A DNA stretch of 64,000 nt from GCA-2862585 sp965277895 (GTDB taxonomy: Bacteria > Bacteroidota > Bacteroidia > Flavobacteriales > UBA7312): contig CBDIDR010000001.1 in NCBI GenBank assembly GCA_965277895.1, positions 1,488,001 to 1,552,000 of the forward strand, read 5' to 3'. Position 1 is the first letter of the stretch. Each line of letters begins with the position of its first letter. Positions 60,164 through 64,000 of the stretch are shown here, in pieces. A program made the position numbers and the translations under genes. Below the pieces are notes generated by a model that was not told the DNA's origin, did not search any database, and saw only the letters and a list, made by a program, of their open reading frames with translations.

Positions 60164-61710
60164 TGAAAAACAGATAATGAACCCTTAATCTTGTCATGTC
60201 CATTATTCAACAGAATAGAATAAAAATAAACTCCTTCTTTAACAATATTTCCTGCGTCATTCCTTCCATCCCATGGGTTTTTATAACCTAGTGACTGATA
60301 TACTTTTGCACCCCAACGGTTATAAATAATTACTTCGGAATTCTCATATAAAAAGGAAGAGTTTATATTCCAAGTATCGTTAACCAAATCACCATTTGGA
60401 CTAAAAGCATTGAATAGGCAACTGTCTAACACAACAGGCACTTCAAGCTCATCGGAAAATTCACAGCCGTTTTTATCTGTAACTTCAATTGTGTATAGTT
60501 GAGGACTTAAGTTTTCGATAGTAGACGTTGTTTCACCATTACTCCACAAATATTCGTAAGGCGGTGTACCTCCGCTAATATCGGCATCCAAAGAGGCAAA
60601 ACGCTCATCAAAACAATCAACTTCTTCAACCATTCCAGAGGTCATTTCATCTATAGTTAAATCAAAAAAGAAAGAACAATTAGACCTATCCAAAATGTTG
60701 CAGATATATTCTCCAGGACATAGACCACCAGAGTAAATAGAATCGTTTTGACCATCTTGCAATACGCCATCTTTTTCCCATGAATAACTAAAAGGGCGTA
60801 AACCACCACTTTCCACCACCATTGCTGATTCTTCTTGGTCAATATAACCTTGCATATCGTCAATGGTGAAATCTAGTGTATCAGAACAATTTACAGACTG
60901 TACTGCGTCAAATACGATAACTGTATAGTCGTCAGGACATAAATAAAAAGAAGCACAGGAATCGTTTGTAAAAAGAGTATCTGATTCTATAACAAAACCA
61001 AATGGTGCCAAACCACCTTGGACACAAATTCTGAAAGAGTCTTCCTGAGTTACTGAAATAATATTTATTGGATCTGCTCCTTGCTCTACTTCAATTGGAG
61101 TATCATTTCCGGCAGTAAAAACACAACCATAAGAGTCTTGTAATGAGACGGTGTAATACCCAGATTGAACGTCTGATATTGTATAATCTGTTTGAATGGA
61201 ATTCTGAAAATAATCAGCAGAAAAATTTCCAAGAGCATCAACATTACCTAGATTGTAAGGAGGAGTTCCTCCAGAAATATTCGTTATTAAAATTTCACCT
61301 GAAGGTTCACAAGATTCCGGCCCAACAGTGCTATATGAAAAGGTTAAGGGGTCAGGGTCATAAAACGAAAATGTCTCTTCAAGAGTATCGTTTATAGCCG
61401 TGATAACTGTCAATTCATAATCGCCTGCATAGATCAACGAATCAAGAATGAAAGTTCCTGGTGACTGATTATTTAAAGGTGAGTAAACGCCCTGCTCAAA
61501 GATTTGATTATTCTTTAAGAGAGTAACCGTATACGGAGTATCTGCAGGAGTTATAGTTATCGTAAAGTAAGTATACAATCCTTCACACTTAAATGTATCC
61601 GTGCTAGAAATAAAATTACCCTGATTAAAGTTCAAATTCATTGTAGATGTCTGTGCAAATATGACGTTCGTACAGATTAAAGCAAGTAGTATGACAATGC
61701 GTTTTTTCAT
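60160..61710 (-). CDS. SprB-repeat protein with T9SS type B (CHU_C) sorting domain
   Basis: 516 residues from the ATG at 61710. Signal peptide about 1-20 (LALICTNVIFAQ). The body has Ig-like and SprB-type repeats (SCEPSGEILITNISGGTPPYN; FASLDADISGGTPPYEYLWSNGETTSTIENLSPQLYTIEVTDKNGCEF). The C-terminal about 90 residues are the gliding-motility CHU_C domain: NAFSPNGDLVNDTWNI, EVIIYNRWGAKVYQS, NPWDGRNDAGNIVKEGVYFYSI. T9SS exports such proteins to the surface, where some take part in adhesion or gliding. Its ligand is unknown. A -7 box lies 6 bases before the ATG. Confidence 0.88.
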   Translation of the reverse strand: MKKRIVILLALICTNVIFAQTSTMNLNFNQGNFISSTDTFKCEGLYTYFTITITPADTPYTVTLLKNNQIFEQGVYSPLNNQSPGTFILDSLIYAGDYELTVITAINDTLEETFSFYDPDPLTFSYSTVGPESCEPSGEILITNISGGTPPYNLGNVDALGNFSADYFQNSIQTDYTISDVQSGYYTVSLQDSYGCVFTAGNDTPIEVEQGADPINIISVTQEDSFRICVQGGLAPFGFVIESDTLFTNDSCASFYLCPDDYTVIVFDAVQSVNCSDTLDFTIDDMQGYIDQEESAMVVESGGLRPFSYSWEKDGVLQDGQNDSIYSGGLCPGEYICNILDRSNCSFFFDLTIDEMTSGMVEEVDCFDERFASLDADISGGTPPYEYLWSNGETTSTIENLSPQLYTIEVTDKNGCEFSDELEVPVVLDSCLFNAFSPNGDLVNDTWNINSSFLYENSEVIIYNRWGAKVYQSLGYKNPWDGRNDAGNIVKEGVYFYSILLNNGHDKIKGSLSVFH

Positions 61711-61716
61711 ATTGAG

Positions 61717-61724
61717 CAAAGGTA
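61717..61724 (-). promoter_or_regulatory. -7 promoter element for the CHU_C protein
   Basis: TACCTTTG on the minus strand, exact consensus, 6 bases before the ATG at 61710. Confidence 0.5.
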
Positions 61725-61733
61725 ATATTTTTT

Positions 61734-62546
61734 CTATTGATTTTCTATATGGTATAAGGTCAATGCTGAAATTGGTTTTTCAACTATGGATTCAATGGTA
61801 ATTCCATGATTATAACAGCAGGCTTTAAGTTCAGCACTAAAGTAATATGCTATAGACCCACACAAGTGAATTTTCATAATGTTTTGCGGCAATAAATAAA
61901 CCCTTATCCATTCCTCGAAAGCGTCCGAAATAATCTTTGCTATTTGGGGATGGCTCCTATGTGTAAATAGCATTTTACAAAAAGATGCCAGATAACGGTT
62001 TGGAAAGGAATGCCCATACAGTTCCTTTAATATAGCGTCTTTATCAAGCTTTATTTCTTTATCCAAATCGTCGTCCAAAGAATCTGTTAAATACAATTTC
62101 AAAAACTGTTTACCTATATGATTGCCACTCCCTTCATCGCCTAGTAAATATCCAAGACTTGTCTTAACTGGCTTTATGATTTCTCCATCATAATAGGCCA
62201 CATTAGAGCCTGTTCCTAAAATACCAACCACACCACTATTGTTCTGAAGTAAAGCGTGAGCAACTGCTAGCAAGTCTGATTTCATATCAATTTCAGCAGT
62301 GATAAATATGGTTTTCAAAACCATTTTTAAAGCATTCGCCTTTTCGGTGTTTCCGCAACCAGCTCCATAAAAAAACACCTTATTGATAGAGGAAAAATCA
62401 AGATCAAGCTGACGAACGGTCTCATCAATAACTTTGGAACTTACTACAAACGGATTTAAGCCAATAGTTTCAAACTGACTGATGGTTTCACCATCAATTA
62501 ATCGCCAATCTGTTTTACTGCTTCCACTATCAGCTATCAGAATCAT
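61734..62546 (-). CDS. BadF/BadG/BcrA/BcrD family kinase (N-acetylglucosamine kinase-like)
   Basis: 270 residues of the ASKHA ATPase fold: phosphate-1 loop LIADSGSSKTDWRLIDG, ADP/sugar segment GVVGILGTGSNVAYYDG and GYLLGDEGSGNHIGKQFLK. This subgroup includes N-acetylglucosamine kinases, so a role in recycling amino sugars from peptidoglycan or chitin is possible but not proved. Its start overlaps the 3' end of rnz by 17 bases. Confidence 0.86.
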   Translation of the reverse strand: MILIADSGSSKTDWRLIDGETISQFETIGLNPFVVSSKVIDETVRQLDLDFSSINKVFFYGAGCGNTEKANALKMVLKTIFITAEIDMKSDLLAVAHALLQNNSGVVGILGTGSNVAYYDGEIIKPVKTSLGYLLGDEGSGNHIGKQFLKLYLTDSLDDDLDKEIKLDKDAILKELYGHSFPNRYLASFCKMLFTHRSHPQIAKIISDAFEEWIRVYLLPQNIMKIHLCGSIAYYFSAELKACCYNHGITIESIVEKPISALTLYHIENQ

Positions 62547-63465
62547 AAGTGCGTTTTACTTCATGGGTTTCACCCTCGTGTGCTAATAAGGTGTTTGGGA
62601 ATACCGACTGTGCCTCATCTTGTAAGGGCGTTAAATCAAAATACCTTTGGGAATAATGTCCAATTATCAAACGCTTTACCTTTGCCTTCTTAGCAATTGT
62701 AGCAGCTTCTTTAGCCGTAGAGTGCATCGTTTGCTTGGCTCTTTCTTTTAATTCATCTAAAAAGGTAGCTTCATGGTATAAAATATCTACACCTTCAATT
62801 TGAGGTATAATTGATTCGTTGTACATGGTGTCGCTACAGAATGCAAAGGAACGTGGGTTTTGAGCAGAGCGAGTTAGTTCAATATGGGGAATGAGTTCAC
62901 CATCTTTGGATAAATAGCCTCCACCCTCTTTGATGTCTGGGACAGCTTCAAGGGGTATATTATACTCTTCTATCTTTTCTTTACGCATACGTCTAGGCTT
63001 TAGTTTTTCTTTAAACAGAAAACCACAACAAGGTAAAGAGTGTTTTAAAGGTATTGTATGTACAGTTACATCGTTATTCTCCATTAAAAGCTCAGGAGTG
63101 TCAAAGCCAAATTCATGGAAAAATAGTGGAAAACAAAGCGTTGTTTTTGAAGCCTCGAGTTGTATGTAAATAATTTCTTTAAGTTCTGCAGGACCGTAAA
63201 CATGTAACTCTTTTTCACGACCAAGTAAATGCATGGTAGAAATGAAGCCAATTAATCCAAAATAATGGTCGCCATGAAGGTGAGAAATAAAAACATGATG
63301 GATGTTTTGCATCCTAATCTTATACTTTCTCAATTGCAGTTGAGTGCCTTCTCCACAGTCAATCAAAAAGAAACGCCCAGCTACATTCAATAGCTGAGCG
63401 GTAGGCTTTCTTTGGTTTGTTGGTACTGCCGAATTACACCCTAATATGGTTAAATCAAAAGGCAT
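62530..63465 (-). CDS. rnz: Ribonuclease Z
   Basis: 311 residues of the metallo-beta-lactamase fold with FISHLHGDHYFGL (zinc motif HxHxDH), GCNSAVPTNQRKPTAQL, FCSDTMYNES and the C-terminal HYSQRY metal ligand. It has the short tRNase Z arm region seen in bacteria. It cuts pre-tRNA at the discriminator base; the tRNA-His in this window has no encoded CCA, which makes an RNase Z plus CCA-adding pathway coherent. Start overlaps the stop of the T9SS protein upstream by 3 bases (TAATG). Confidence 0.95.
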   Translation of the reverse strand: MPFDLTILGCNSAVPTNQRKPTAQLLNVAGRFFLIDCGEGTQLQLRKYKIRMQNIHHVFISHLHGDHYFGLIGFISTMHLLGREKELHVYGPAELKEIIYIQLEASKTTLCFPLFFHEFGFDTPELLMENNDVTVHTIPLKHSLPCCGFLFKEKLKPRRMRKEKIEEYNIPLEAVPDIKEGGGYLSKDGELIPHIELTRSAQNPRSFAFCSDTMYNESIIPQIEGVDILYHEATFLDELKERAKQTMHSTAKEAATIAKKAKVKRLIIGHYSQRYFDLTPLQDEAQSVFPNTLLAHEGETHEVKRTYDSDS

Positions 63466-64000
63466 TAAAAATCTTGTATTATCATCTTTTTAGTGAGTAC
63501 GTCTTGTCCGTTTCTGATACTGTAAAAATACATTCCGGTTTCAAAGGAAGAAGCATCAACTTCTATTGTATTTAATCCTACAACAGCATTAATAGTTTCA
63601 TTATGAACTACCTTACCCATAAGGTCAACGATTAAAAAGTCATAATTCGAGTAATCCTTAGAGTAAAGCTCTATAGTCGTTATATTAGAAAATGGATTAG
63701 GTGCATTCTGGGACAGTGTAAAAGTAGTGTTTTCTCCTTCTCCTATTGAAGCCGATGACTGAACAATTAACTTATACCCTTCTATTTTTTCGTAATCACC
63801 CAAAGAGCCGTATAAAGAAAGTGTCGCACCAAATACAGTTATCCAACCATCAATATTTAAAACGATATCATGCTGCCCCACTTCATCAGCAGTTGGTGTT
63901 CCATAAAGCGTAACACAGGCTACAGCATCACCATCAAAAATAGAGTCTGCATTTGATAAATAAGCAGACATTGATTCGGGCAAACCTTCTACATCTACTA
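63465..64000 (-). CDS. C-terminal part of a T9SS-exported protein (gene continues past the window)
   Basis: The frame is open through the window edge; only the last about 178 residues are visible. The C-terminus is a type A T9SS sorting domain: LSQNAPNPFSNITTIEL, DFLIVDLMGKVVHNE, TGMYFYSIRNGQDVLTKKMIIQ. Before it is a beta-rich stretch resembling DUF5689 or OB-fold-like modules (VACVTLYGTPTADEVGQHDIVLNIDGW). It was previously callable as starting at 63983 only through a TTG inside the frame, which is not a likely start. It overlaps rnz by 3 bases. Confidence 0.8.
   Translation of the reverse strand, partial: VDVEGLPESMSAYLSNADSIFDGDAVACVTLYGTPTADEVGQHDIVLNIDGWITVFGATLSLYGSLGDYEKIEGYKLIVQSSASIGEGENTTFTLSQNAPNPFSNITTIELYSKDYSNYDFLIVDLMGKVVHNETINAVVGLNTIEVDASSFETGMYFYSIRNGQDVLTKKMIIQDF

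Overview
The window is ordinary chromosome of an AT-rich member of the Bacteroidota, most likely a marine or free-living Flavobacteriales relative. The evidence is consistent across the window: type IX secretion (T9SS) C-terminal sorting domains on at least three proteins, a gliding-motility type CHU_C domain, a fused ResB-CcsA cytochrome c maturation protein, bacillithiol deacetylase BshB1, leucine dehydrogenase, long NusB, DUF4199/DUF3276/DUF5683/DUF1573 proteins, and the Bacteroidota -7 promoter element TAnnTTTG in front of many genes. I see no rRNA, CRISPR array, integrase, transposase or prophage.

Layout. 1-6 kb: a truncated FAD-linked oxidase (minus), then a DPP4-type peptidase and a POT peptide transporter, then two thioredoxin-fold proteins and tRNA-His. 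6-12 kb: a copper ATPase translationally coupled to a large T9SS-exported BNR/discoidin protein. 12-16 kb (minus): CcsBA, a thiol peroxidase of the glutathione peroxidase family and BshB1, a redox cluster. 16-19 kb: DUF2520, KdsC, UbiA and Maf. 19-27 kb: Wza and Wzc export proteins, a PLP lyase, an NhaC antiporter, a GT4 glycosyltransferase, GmhA and a GmhB-like phosphatase, i.e. surface polysaccharide and heptose chemistry. 27-34.5 kb: GT2 and DUF4199, the SRP RNA, transaldolase, YciO, then a minus operon NusB, DUF1573, YajC, YbbR, CoaE, with leucine dehydrogenase upstream. 34.5-43.7 kb: an ABC exporter, a PUR-type nucleic-acid binding protein, DoxX, then ParA-ParB-DUF5683-DapB-LepB-WbqC and an acyl-CoA carboxylase subunit. 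43.8-47.3 kb: thrS-infC-rpmI-rplT and a cold-shock protein. 47.3-51.5 kb (minus): a sigma factor with a small partner protein, endonuclease III, peroxiredoxin Q, RecA and a TPR lipoprotein. 51.7-54.9 kb: UvrA and RuvX. 54.9-60.2 kb: DapD, GT4, TsaC, CCA-adding enzyme, a small acidic protein and MiaA. 60.2-64 kb (minus): a CHU_C protein, a BadF-type kinase, RNase Z and the C-terminal part of another T9SS protein.

Intergenic spaces are short (none exceeds about 200 bases) and many genes overlap by 1-28 bases, so most of the window is organised as translationally coupled operons. Several start codons were moved from the longest reading frame on the basis of homology, lipoprotein signals or promoter position (GPx, DUF2520, CoaE, DUF3276, CspA, Nth, RuvX, MiaA, and IF-3 with a non-AUG start).

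I did not find a clearly new multi-gene system. The observations most worth checking are at the regulatory level: palindromic head-to-head -7 promoters at two divergent gene pairs, a set of genes whose ATG lies only 3-7 bases behind the -7 box (probably leaderless mRNAs), an ATC start for infC, and an uncharacterised acidic protein embedded in a tRNA-maturation operon.
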